Below, in pieces: positions 9,971-17,832 of a DNA stretch of 64,000 nucleotides (positions within the stretch are counted from its first letter, which is position 1; every line of letters starts with the position of its first letter). A model generated the notes under the pieces. The model saw nothing but the letters and a program-made list of their open reading frames with translations. It was not told the DNA's origin and made no database searches. The position numbers were made by a program, and so were the translations under genes. This DNA comes from Pseudomonas tructae (lineage in GTDB: Bacteria > Pseudomonadota > Gammaproteobacteria > Pseudomonadales > Pseudomonadaceae), in the NCBI RefSeq assembly GCF_004214895.1, contig NZ_CP035952.1, forward strand, positions 5,494,501 to 5,558,500, read 5' to 3'.

Positions 9971-12382
9971 ATGCATCGACGCATCAAAGGTTACTCCAGG
10001 AGCGCACTCGGGCTTCTGAGCCTGCTACCACTTCTGGCCACGGCAGAGCCGATCGACTTCAACATCCGACCGCAAAGCATGAACTCGGCATTGGCCGAGT
10101 TGGCCGAGCAAAGCGGCCTGCAGGTGATCTACAACGGCGAACTGGTGGATGGCAAATTCGCACCGGCCGTACAAGGCCGTCAGGAGCCGACGACCGCCCT
10201 GCAGAATCTGTTGCGCGGCAGCGGCCTGGGTTGGCAGACCACTGGCAGCAGCAGTGTGATCATCGAACAATTGCCAGAGCTGAGCGATGCGCTGGAGCTT
10301 GGGGCAACCACCATCAACAGCCAGTCTCATCGTGATGACGCCTACAGTCCCATCGACGGCTACATTGCCCAACGTACCTCTACCGGCACAAAAACCGACA
10401 CACCGATGCTGGAAAACCCGCAAGCAATCTCGGTGGTAACCCGCGAGCGCATGGAAGATCTTGGTGCCCAGAAACTTGACCAAGCCCTGCGCTACACCGC
10501 TGGTGTGCGTACCGATTCCGGTGGTTCGGACAATGCTGCCGACAATCCCTTCCTGCGGGGCTATGCAATTTCTTTGACCTACCGCGATGGCCTGCGCCTG
10601 CGGCCGGTAGGATTCTTCGGCATTTTCGGCGAAGAAGTCTACGGACTGGAGCGCATCGAAGTACTCAAAGGGCCGACCTCGGTGCTTTACGGCCAGAGCG
10701 CGCCGGGGGGAACGATCAACTCGATCTCCAAGCGCCCGACCGACTACCAGCGTGGCGAGATCGCACTGGTCACCGGTAGTGGCAATCGCAAGCAGGCTCA
10801 GTTCGATACCAGCGGCCCTGTCAATGACGACGGCAGTCTGCTTTACCGATTTGTCGCCCTGGGACGCGAGGCCGATGGCAACTTCGATCACACCGATGAC
10901 GACCGGGTCTACATTGCTCCCAGCATGACCTGGCGGCCCGACGATCAGACTCAACTGACCCTGCTCTTCAGCTACCAGAAGAACAAAGCCCTGGCTTCAA
11001 CCAACATTCCCTGGGCTGCAGTCAACGGTAATAGTCCCTATGGTAGGGTGCCCATGCACCGCTTTCTCGGCGAACCGGGCTTCGATCATGAAGAGGTCGA
11101 AACCTGGTCTCTGGGCTACGAGTTCTCGCACCAGTTCGATGACACCTGGGGCTTTCGTCAGAACGTGCGATACAGCGATTTTGACAACCAGGAAAACTAC
11201 CTGGCCCGGGTCAGCGGCTTGGTCAATGGTGATGACGGCAGCATCAACACCAGCATCCGACGCGACTATCAACTGCGACATGCCTACGGTGATCTGCTGG
11301 CACTGGACAACCAGTTGCAAGCGAACTTCGGTACTGGGCCGATTGAACACACCGCTCTTTTCGGCGTCGATTACAGCTGGAGTAACTCGATCCGCAATGA
11401 ACGCTGGGGAGCTGGGCCAAAGCTGAATGTATTCGACCCGGTCTACGGGCGACCGGTGGACACTTCGGCATATCGGGATTGGGTTAATGCCCAGCAGCGC
11501 AGTGTACAAACCGGCTTCTACGTACAGGACCAACTCAAATACGGTAATTGGGTAATGACCCTGGGCGGCCGTCAGGATGAAGCCTCCAGCCGCAGCAAGG
11601 ATCGCTGGACCGGTAACGAGGATAGCGATCAGGACTGGTCGGCATTCACTGGTCGGGCCGGTTTGGTGTACCTGTTCGACAACGGCTTTGCGCCTTACGT
11701 CAGCTATTCGGAATCATTCAACCCCGTTTCGGGCACGACGTCACCGGCGCGCGGTAGCAAGCCGATGGATCCGGAGACCGGCAAGCAGTACGAAATCGGC
11801 ATTCGCTATCAGCCACCCGGCAGTGAAACGCAGATCACCCTGTCGTTGTACGACCTGCTCAAACAGAATGCACTGACAACAGATCCGGACAACTGGTCCT
11901 ACAGCGTGCAGACCGGCGAGACCCGCTCAAAAGGTATCGAACTTGAAGCCTTCACCACTATCGCCAATGACCTGAAGTTGACCGCCTCCTATTCCTACAG
12001 CGACGTCAAAGTCACCAAGGACAATGACGGCAACGAAGGCAATCGCCTGTACAAGGTGCCCGCACAATTGGCCAGCGCCTGGCTGGACTACAGTGTGCCA
12101 TTCGACCCACTGCAAGGTCTGAGCATCGGTTTCGGCGCACGCTACACCGGCTACACCTATGGCGATGCGGCGAACACCTTCAAGGTACCTGCCTACACCT
12201 TGCTCGATGCTGCTGTACGTTATGACCTGGGCAAACTCGACCCTAAGCTCAAAGGCACGCGTATCAGCGTCAACGCCAGCAATATCAGCGACCGCTACTA
12301 CGTCGCCTCCTGTTTCTTCGCTCTGGCATGCAACATGGGCGAAGGGCGCAAGGTGGTGGCGGAGCTAAGTTACCGCTGGTGA
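9971..12382 (+). CDS. TonB-dependent ferric-siderophore receptor with signalling domain
   Basis: An 803-residue outer-membrane transducer. It shows a signal peptide (about residues 1-25, cleaved near ATA-EPID), an STN signalling domain (about 28-80, FNIRPQSMNSALAELAEQSG), a plug (about 130-240, with RIEVLKGPTSVLYGQ) and a 22-strand barrel ending in the usual aromatic (RW). The C-terminal pair of cysteines and GEGRKV resemble hydroxamate receptors such as FpvA, FoxA and FiuA; the ligand cannot be fixed. A strong GGGGGAGAG ribosome site precedes the ATG. With the sigma and FecR genes it forms a complete cell-surface-signalling unit. Confidence 0.9.
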   Translation: MHRRIKGYSRSALGLLSLLPLLATAEPIDFNIRPQSMNSALAELAEQSGLQVIYNGELVDGKFAPAVQGRQEPTTALQNLLRGSGLGWQTTGSSSVIIEQLPELSDALELGATTINSQSHRDDAYSPIDGYIAQRTSTGTKTDTPMLENPQAISVVTRERMEDLGAQKLDQALRYTAGVRTDSGGSDNAADNPFLRGYAISLTYRDGLRLRPVGFFGIFGEEVYGLERIEVLKGPTSVLYGQSAPGGTINSISKRPTDYQRGEIALVTGSGNRKQAQFDTSGPVNDDGSLLYRFVALGREADGNFDHTDDDRVYIAPSMTWRPDDQTQLTLLFSYQKNKALASTNIPWAAVNGNSPYGRVPMHRFLGEPGFDHEEVETWSLGYEFSHQFDDTWGFRQNVRYSDFDNQENYLARVSGLVNGDDGSINTSIRRDYQLRHAYGDLLALDNQLQANFGTGPIEHTALFGVDYSWSNSIRNERWGAGPKLNVFDPVYGRPVDTSAYRDWVNAQQRSVQTGFYVQDQLKYGNWVMTLGGRQDEASSRSKDRWTGNEDSDQDWSAFTGRAGLVYLFDNGFAPYVSYSESFNPVSGTTSPARGSKPMDPETGKQYEIGIRYQPPGSETQITLSLYDLLKQNALTTDPDNWSYSVQTGETRSKGIELEAFTTIANDLKLTASYSYSDVKVTKDNDGNEGNRLYKVPAQLASAWLDYSVPFDPLQGLSIGFGARYTGYTYGDAANTFKVPAYTLLDAAVRYDLGKLDPKLKGTRISVNASNISDRYYVASCFFALACNMGEGRKVVAELSYRW

Positions 12383-12388
12383 GGTAGA

Positions 12389-12547
12389 TCAACGCTTGGC
12401 GATGATGTACACCGCATGCACGATACCGGGGATATAGCCCAGCAACGTCAGCAGGATGTTCAGCCAGAAGGCGCCGCCGAAGCCAACCTGCAGGAACACG
12501 CCGAGCGGCGGCAAGAGAATGGCGATGATGATGCGGATCAGGTCCAT
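12389..12547 (-). CDS. Pmp3/YqaE family small membrane protein
   Basis: A 52-residue protein beginning MDLIRIIIAILLPPLGVFLQ, with two hydrophobic helices separated by a Gly-rich turn. This is the Pmp3/YqaE/stress-induced membrane peptide family, linked in other organisms to membrane potential and salt or cold stress. AAGGA lies eight bases before the ATG on the minus strand. It converges with the receptor gene, whose stop is only 6 bases away. Confidence 0.88.
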   Translation of the reverse strand: MDLIRIIIAILLPPLGVFLQVGFGGAFWLNILLTLLGYIPGIVHAVYIIAKR

Positions 12548-12610
12548 GAGGCAGTTCCTTTGGATGATGTACTAGAACTGACTCCAGTGCGCCACCGGGG
12601 TTCCACAGGC

Positions 12611-12649
12611 AAAAAAACGCCCCAAGCCAAAAACAACAGGCCCGGGGCG
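12611..12649 (-). terminator. Rho-independent terminator of the aminotransferase operon
   Basis: On the minus strand CGCCCC and GGGGCG bracket a 20-base loop and are followed by seven T. It lies 52 bases downstream of the aminotransferase stop. Confidence 0.65.
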
Positions 12650-12700
12650 ATGCGCAGGAACGCGAGACGGTTCGGAAAATTCGTTACAGCGCTTTGCTGA

Positions 12701-13981
12701 TCAGGCCGTGGCCTCGCGCCGCTGGCTTTGCTGGGCGGCATGGACGCGGGCGAAGGCCCGGGCAAGGCGCAGGAGCATTTCGTCGATGTTGCCCTTGCTC
12801 ACCGTCAAGGCCGGGGAAAAGCGCAGTACGTCGGCTTGCGGGGCATTGAGTAGCAAGCCTTCGTGCAAGGCGGCCCGGACCAGGTCGTTGGCGATGTCGT
12901 CGCTCAGTTGCAAGGCCCAGAGCAAACCCTGACCACGCACTTCAAGCTGGGCATAACGACCGGCCAGGCGACTGAGGCCATCACGCAGATGCCGCCCCGA
13001 ATCCTGTACGTGCTCAAAGAAGCCCGGTTCCAGCACGGTCTGCAGCACCGCCAAGCCCGCCGCACTCATCAGCGCGTTGCCATGATGGCTGCCTTCGAGC
13101 TCGCCAACTTCGGCGCAGCAGGCAGAGCCTCGGGCCAGCAAGGCGGCCAGCGGCACACCGCCTCCCAGCCCCTTGCCGAGGGTGAGGATGTCAGCGCGCA
13201 CGCCATACAACTGCTCGGCCAGCAGGGCGCCACAACGGCCGACGCCGGTCTGTACCTCATCGAGAATCAGCAGAATTCCCAGCTCGCGGCACAGACGCTC
13301 GACCCCCTTGAGGTATGCCTGGGTCGCGGGAATCACCCCGGCTTCACCCTGGATCGGCTCTAGCATGATTGCCACCGTGCGCGAGTCGACCGCTGCGTGC
13401 AATGCTTCAAGGTCGTTGAATGGCACTTTGCTGAAACCAGGCAAACCCGGCTCGCAGCGGTTGCACGACGACGGGTCGGAGGCCGACAACGCGCCCAGGC
13501 TGCGACCATGGCAACTCTGGCTGGCAGTGATGATGTGGTAGGCGCCGTTGCGGTGCAGATGGCCCCATTTGCGCGCCAGCTTGATAGCCCCTTCGCAGGC
13601 TTCGGCACCGCTGTTGAGCAGGTAGGCTTGGTCGCTGCCAGTGCTTTCACACAGGCGATTGACCAGGTTCAACAGGCCACGGTTATGAAAGCCCGCCCCC
13701 GGATTGATCAGCGCCTGAGCCTGGCTGCCCAGGGCTTTGACCAACACACTGGGGCTGTGACCGAGGCTGTTGACTGCACAGCCCTGGGTGAAATCCAGGT
13801 AAGCATGGCCTTCGCTGTCCCACAGCCATGAGCCCTGGCCACGCACGAACACTTGCGGTGCGCGTTCGATCGCTGGCATCAGACATTCACGCGACAACTC
13901 TGCTGCAGCTTGCGGCACAACCGCAGCAACTTTGCGCTCGGCCACGGCGGGTGCCGGGCGGCGCAGGTTGAACAGGTTCAT
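12701..13981 (-). CDS. Class III PLP-dependent aminotransferase (acetylornithine aminotransferase-like)
   Basis: A 426-residue class III aminotransferase. Family motifs are LNSGAEACEGAIKLARKW, LILDEVQTGVGR and the PLP-lysine segment LTLGKGLGGGVPL. The start at 13981 (MNLFNLRR) is chosen because it forms an ATGA overlap with the upstream MOSC gene; the longer reading from 14095 would run far into it. Annotated relatives are called ArgD-like or generic omega-aminotransferases. Substrate is not shown by the sequence, and no arginine genes are nearby. Confidence 0.85.
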   Translation of the reverse strand: MNLFNLRRPAPAVAERKVAAVVPQAAAELSRECLMPAIERAPQVFVRGQGSWLWDSEGHAYLDFTQGCAVNSLGHSPSVLVKALGSQAQALINPGAGFHNRGLLNLVNRLCESTGSDQAYLLNSGAEACEGAIKLARKWGHLHRNGAYHIITASQSCHGRSLGALSASDPSSCNRCEPGLPGFSKVPFNDLEALHAAVDSRTVAIMLEPIQGEAGVIPATQAYLKGVERLCRELGILLILDEVQTGVGRCGALLAEQLYGVRADILTLGKGLGGGVPLAALLARGSACCAEVGELEGSHHGNALMSAAGLAVLQTVLEPGFFEHVQDSGRHLRDGLSRLAGRYAQLEVRGQGLLWALQLSDDIANDLVRAALHEGLLLNAPQADVLRFSPALTVSKGNIDEMLLRLARAFARVHAAQQSQRREATA

Positions 13982-14676
13982 GCGCGCAGCCCCTCGAGCG
14001 GCAAGCCCAGCAGGCGCGCGCTCCAGTCTTCGACCTGACCGGTACGCAGACGCTTGATCGCGATATCGCGCCAGCGAGACGAGAGGGCCGGACAATCCAC
14101 CAGCTTTTTCAAACCTGCATGCTCCAGAGGTTCACGGTAAAAAGTGCGCAACGCCCAGGCCACGGTCAGGCCAGGGTAACTGCGTTGAATCAGTTCAAAA
14201 GGATCATCGGCGCTGACAAAACCAGGTTTGAGCACCCGGTAGAACCACCCGCAGCGGCCACTGTCTTGCGCTTGTTGCGGCAAGTTCAGCAAACCCCAGC
14301 GATGGCTCAGGCGATAACACGGCGAACGCGGCTGGCTGATCTGCAACAGCGCCCCACCCCAGCGGAACATATCGCCCAGGCATACCAGGTGCTCGTCCAG
14401 GCCGCGAGTCGAAAGGTTCTCGCCAAACCCCGGGGCACACCAGTCGAGCTGTGGATAACGTTGCCGCCACCAGGCGTAGTGCTCTGCCGGGTAGTGATGT
14501 AAAGCTCGCTCTGGGCCGGTATGAAAGCGCGGGTCGCCGTGTTCGTCGCTACCCAGCCCCTGTGGCCATAGCCACAACCGTCTTGCAACCTCCTGCTTAT
14601 CGATATCAGTCAACAAGCCATGCCCGAGGTTTTTTGCCTTGCCTATGTAAACGCCATCCACATACACGGTGTTCAT
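13978..14676 (-). CDS. MOSC domain protein (YiiM-like)
   Basis: A 232-residue protein with a MOSC beta-barrel (about residues 40-165) and the conserved Cys in SQPRSPCYRLSHR, followed by the 3-alpha domain typical of YiiM. MOSC proteins handle sulfur from or near the molybdenum cofactor; YiiM relatives detoxify N-hydroxylated bases such as 6-N-hydroxylaminopurine. It is first in a two-gene unit with the aminotransferase (four-base overlap) and divergent from the LysR regulator. The physiological substrate here is unknown. Confidence 0.83.
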   Translation of the reverse strand: MNTVYVDGVYIGKAKNLGHGLLTDIDKQEVARRLWLWPQGLGSDEHGDPRFHTGPERALHHYPAEHYAWWRQRYPQLDWCAPGFGENLSTRGLDEHLVCLGDMFRWGGALLQISQPRSPCYRLSHRWGLLNLPQQAQDSGRCGWFYRVLKPGFVSADDPFELIQRSYPGLTVAWALRTFYREPLEHAGLKKLVDCPALSSRWRDIAIKRLRTGQVEDWSARLLGLPLEGLRA

Positions 14677-14765
14677 CGCGCCTTCTGGCCCTGTAAACCT
14701 TGTGAATACGGGATAGACTAGGCTTCTTGGAGGCTAACGGCCATTTGGTTTTTCCAGCACTTTTG

Positions 14766-14780
14766 ATAAGTATTACTTAT
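14766..14780. promoter_or_regulatory. Palindrome at the LysR gene start
   Basis: ATAAGTATTACTTAT is a perfect 6-3-6 dyad that overlaps the ATG of the LysR gene and fits the T-N11-A form of LysR-type boxes. It lies in the 102-bp region shared with the divergent MOSC gene, so it may be an autoregulatory site. Confidence 0.45.
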
Positions 14781-15702
14781 GGATTTTCGCCAACTGCGTT
14801 ATTTCGTCGCGGTGTATGAAGAAGGCCATGTCGGTCGTGCTGCCGAGCGCCTGTCACTGTCGCAACCGGCCCTCTCGCAGCAGATCCGCCAACTCGAGCA
14901 GAACCTCGATGTGAGCCTGTTCGAGCGTGGCAACAAGCGCCTGCTGCCGACCCTGGCTGCGCACACCCTGTACAACCACGCCCTGCCCTTGCTCGATGGC
15001 CTGCAGCGGGCCCGCGAGGCCCTGCGCAACTTCAAGGGTCAGTCGTTGCGCACCCTGGCCATCGGCGTGCTGCAGACCGTGCGCCCGAGCCTGGTTCCGC
15101 AATTGCTCGATCGGGTGCGCAAAGCACAGCCGCATCTGGTGGTACAAATTTATGAGCTGTCGGGCCTGGAAATCGAGCGGCGCCTGCTCAATGGCAGCCT
15201 GGACATCGGCATCAGCTACCTGCCGCCACGCCAACCTGGGCTGCACGGGCTGATGCTGTACGAAGACGAACTGCAACTGGTCATTCCCAACACCCACCCC
15301 TTGCGTGAGTTCAAGAAAGTCTCACTCAAGCAGGCGGCGGAACTGCCCATGCTATTGCTGGGCGAAGAGTTCCAGGTGCGGCAGATCTGGCAGTCACAGC
15401 TGGCCAACCTGGGACGGCGGCCACAGGTACAGGCAGAAATGAACAATATGGGCGGGATTCTCGACAGCCTGGCGCATACCTCGCTGGCCACCGTACTGCC
15501 GGGGCGCGCCAAGGAAGTGGTCGAGGATGACCAGGAACTGCTGTGGAAGCCGTTGAGCGAACCACGGGTGCCGCTGAAGATCGGCCTGGTGTTTCGCGAT
15601 GCACAGCGCCAACAAGCCTCGGTGGAGCTGCTGCGCAACCTGCTCGAAGAGGAAGCTGACCCGCGCCAGATCGGAGTATCACCACTGGATGTGCTGGGCT
15701 GA
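14779..15702 (+). CDS. LysR-family transcriptional regulator
   Basis: A 307-residue LysR regulator. The N-terminal winged helix-turn-helix (MDFRQLRYFVAVYEEGHVGRAAERLSLSQPALSQQIRQLE, in part) is followed by a periplasmic-binding-protein-like effector domain of CynR/CbbR type. It is divergent from the MOSC-aminotransferase pair, the usual position for a regulator of neighbours. No strong ribosome site precedes the ATG. The co-inducer is not evident. Confidence 0.9.
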   Translation: MDFRQLRYFVAVYEEGHVGRAAERLSLSQPALSQQIRQLEQNLDVSLFERGNKRLLPTLAAHTLYNHALPLLDGLQRAREALRNFKGQSLRTLAIGVLQTVRPSLVPQLLDRVRKAQPHLVVQIYELSGLEIERRLLNGSLDIGISYLPPRQPGLHGLMLYEDELQLVIPNTHPLREFKKVSLKQAAELPMLLLGEEFQVRQIWQSQLANLGRRPQVQAEMNNMGGILDSLAHTSLATVLPGRAKEVVEDDQELLWKPLSEPRVPLKIGLVFRDAQRQQASVELLRNLLEEEADPRQIGVSPLDVLG

Positions 15703-15718
15703 GGTTAAATCGCAGGCA

Positions 15719-15842
15719 AAAGAAAACCCCGCCGAAGCGGGGCTTTGCAGACTGTTTCCCTGACATCCTTTTCGCCCCACCATCCTGGCAGGAATCCTTC
15801 GTGTCCGTGTTCTGTACTTTGCGCTTCCTGCGCTACGTCCAT
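15719..15842 (-). ncRNA. rsmY: RsmY small regulatory RNA
   Basis: This non-coding stretch, read on the minus strand, has seven GGA motifs, including AGGA in the loop of a GCGC-AGGAA-GCGC hairpin, and ends in a CCCCGC-TTCG-GCGGGG terminator followed by TTTTCTTTT. These are hallmarks of RsmY/RsmZ RNAs, which sequester the translational repressor RsmA/CsrA. A perfect GacA upstream activating sequence lies about 65 bp before the inferred 5' end, and TAATCT is a plausible -10 element six bases before it. From memory, P. putida rsmY lies between an acyl-CoA dehydrogenase gene and a LysR gene, as here. The 5' end is approximate. Confidence 0.88.
15727..15742. terminator. GC hairpin terminator of rsmY, possibly shared with the LysR gene
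   Basis: CCCCGC and GCGGGG form a perfect 6-bp stem around CGAA. The minus strand continues TTTTCTTTT, a good intrinsic terminator for rsmY. The plus strand continues with only CTTTG, so termination of the LysR transcript here would be weaker. Confidence 0.8.
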
Positions 15843-15897
15843 GTGAGAAGATTAACTGTGGATCCAATCTTCCGATAGAGGCGAAAAGTCACCGCGT

Positions 15898-15915
15898 AAT
15901 GTAAGAGAATGCTTA
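15898..15915 (-). promoter_or_regulatory. GacA upstream activating sequence of rsmY
   Basis: TGTAAGAGAATGCTTACA is an exact match to the GacA-binding consensus TGTAAG-N6-CTTACA. It is centred about 65 bp upstream of the inferred rsmY start and 17 bp past the stop of the acyl-CoA dehydrogenase gene. Phosphorylated GacA is expected to activate rsmY from here. Confidence 0.9.
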
Positions 15916-15931
15916 CAAGCTACTATCACGC

Positions 15932-17710
15932 TCAAAACTGCGCTGCATCCAGCAGGTACAGTGACTCGCTACCAGCTTTGACCGAGGCGCTCAGCGAGTG
16001 GATACGCGGCAGCAAACGGGCGAAATAGAAGCGTGCGGTGCCCAGCTTGCTGGCATAGAAGTCGTCTTCGCCTTGCTTGGCCAGGGCTGTACGGGCCATC
16101 AGCGCCCACATGTAGGCATAGGCGGTGTAGCCGAATACCTGCAGGTACTCCACCGACGCCGCGCCGATTTCGTTCGGGTTGTTCTTGACCCGATCCAGAA
16201 CCCAAGCGGTCAGGTCGTCGAGGTTGTCCAGGGCAGCGTTCAGTGGTTTGACGAATTCGGCCAGGTTGCTGTCGGCACTGGCGGTGAAATGGCGAATTTC
16301 GTCAGCAAACAGCTTGTACAGCGCGCCGCCGCTACCCACTACCTTGCGCCCCATCAGGTCGAGGGCCTGAATGCCATTGGTGCCTTCGTAGATCTGGGTA
16401 ATGCGCACATCGCGCACCAGTTGCTCCTGGCCCCACTCGCGGATGTAACCGTGGCCGCCAAACACCTGCTGGCCATGGACCGTCGATTCCAGGCCCAAAT
16501 CAGTGAGGAATGCCTTGGCTACCGGCGTCAGCAAGGCCACCAGGTCTTCGCCGCGTTTACGCGTCTCGGCGTCTTCGCTGAACTTGGCGGTATCAAGCTG
16601 CATCGCCACGTAGGTGGAGAAGGCACGACCACCCTCATTGAGGGCTTTCATGGTCAGCAGCATGCGCCGTACATCGGGGTGAACAATGATCGGGTCGGCG
16701 ACTTTGTCCTTGGCTTGCGGGCCGGTCGGCGCGCGGCTCTGCAGACGGTCACGGGCATATTCGACGGCGTTCTGGTAAGAGCGTTCGGCCGAAGCCAGGC
16801 CTTGAATGCCTACACCCAAGCGCTCGTAGTTCATCATGGTGAACATCGCCGCCAGGCCCTTGTTCGGCTCACCGACCAGATAGCCGATCGCTTCGTCGAA
16901 GTTCATCACGCAGGTGGCAGAGGCCTGGATGCCCATCTTGTGCTCGATCGAACCGCAATTGGCCGGGTTGCGTGCGCCCAGGCTGCCATCGGCATTGACC
17001 AGGAACTTCGGCACCAGGAACAGGGAAATGCCTTTCGGCCCGGCAGGCGCGTCAGGCAGCTTGGCCAGTACCAGGTGGATAATGTTTTCGGTGAGGTCGT
17101 GTTCGCCGCCGGTAATGAAGATCTTGGTACCGCTGACCTTGTAGCTGCCATCAGCCTGTGGCTCGGCCTTGGTGCGGATGATGCCCAGGTCAGTGCCGGC
17201 GTGAGGTTCGGTCAGGCACATGGAGCCAGCCCAGATACCGGCATACATGTTCGGCAGGTACTGCTCCTTGAGCTCGTCACTGGCGTGGGCGTTGATCGAC
17301 AGGCACGCACCAGCAGTCAGCATCGGGTAAAGGCCAAACGCCAGGCTGGAAGAGTTGACCATTTCCTCGACCTGGGCCGAGATGACCTTGGGCATGCCCA
17401 TGCCGCCGTAGGCCGAATCGCCACCTACGCCAACCCAGCCGCCTTCGGCATAGGTCTGGTAGGCCTCGATAAAGCCGACCGGGGTGCTGACTGCGCCATT
17501 GTCCCAACGACAACCTTCTTCATCGCCGCTGCGGCTCAGGGGCGCGATGCTCTTGCTGGTGACCTTGCCGGCTTCTTCAAGCACTGCCAGAGCGGTCTCT
17601 TGGTCCACTACCTCGGCCAGGCCCGGCAACTGCGCCCAGAGTTTGGAAACCTCGAAGACTTCGTTGAGGACGAAGCGCATATCGCGCAGGGGCGCTTTAT
17701 AGTCAGCCAT
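15932..17710 (-). CDS. Acyl-CoA dehydrogenase (large, FadE-like)
   Basis: A 592-residue flavoprotein of the long acyl-CoA dehydrogenase group (N-terminal acyl-CoA DH domains plus a C-terminal extension of about 130 residues). It begins [17 protein letters not shown]. Recognisable motifs are MCLTEPHAGTDLG (FAD and substrate region), GTKIFITGGEHD, and the RITQIYEGTNGIQALDL segment near the expected catalytic base. It catalyses the first step of beta-oxidation. It is a clear paralogue of the gene at 19400-21205, with the same opening motif. It has no PsrA-type box in its short upstream region. Confidence 0.9.
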   Translation of the reverse strand: MADYKAPLRDMRFVLNEVFEVSKLWAQLPGLAEVVDQETALAVLEEAGKVTSKSIAPLSRSGDEEGCRWDNGAVSTPVGFIEAYQTYAEGGWVGVGGDSAYGGMGMPKVISAQVEEMVNSSSLAFGLYPMLTAGACLSINAHASDELKEQYLPNMYAGIWAGSMCLTEPHAGTDLGIIRTKAEPQADGSYKVSGTKIFITGGEHDLTENIIHLVLAKLPDAPAGPKGISLFLVPKFLVNADGSLGARNPANCGSIEHKMGIQASATCVMNFDEAIGYLVGEPNKGLAAMFTMMNYERLGVGIQGLASAERSYQNAVEYARDRLQSRAPTGPQAKDKVADPIIVHPDVRRMLLTMKALNEGGRAFSTYVAMQLDTAKFSEDAETRKRGEDLVALLTPVAKAFLTDLGLESTVHGQQVFGGHGYIREWGQEQLVRDVRITQIYEGTNGIQALDLMGRKVVGSGGALYKLFADEIRHFTASADSNLAEFVKPLNAALDNLDDLTAWVLDRVKNNPNEIGAASVEYLQVFGYTAYAYMWALMARTALAKQGEDDFYASKLGTARFYFARLLPRIHSLSASVKAGSESLYLLDAAQF

Positions 17711-17832
17711 GGCAACCTCTCATACTAGAGTCGGGAGCAGCCTGCACGGCCGCATCACTGTTATGGAACCAGTGTACCCGAACAACTTTTGCGAGACATA
17801 GGGTCATCTAGCGACTATATAGTTTATTTTGG

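Noticed and set aside
12416..12700. 94-residue plus-strand frame in the gap after the first receptor
   Set aside because: It overlaps the Pmp3-family gene on the other strand and a terminator, and its composition is that of an antisense frame.
15767..15888. Three nested stems (CTTTTCGCC/GGCGAAAAG, GCAGGAA/TTCCTGC, GAAGATT/AATCTTC) suggesting one large structured RNA
   Set aside because: The distal arms lie upstream of the inferred rsmY start, in the promoter between the GacA box and the -10 element, so they would not be in the same transcript.
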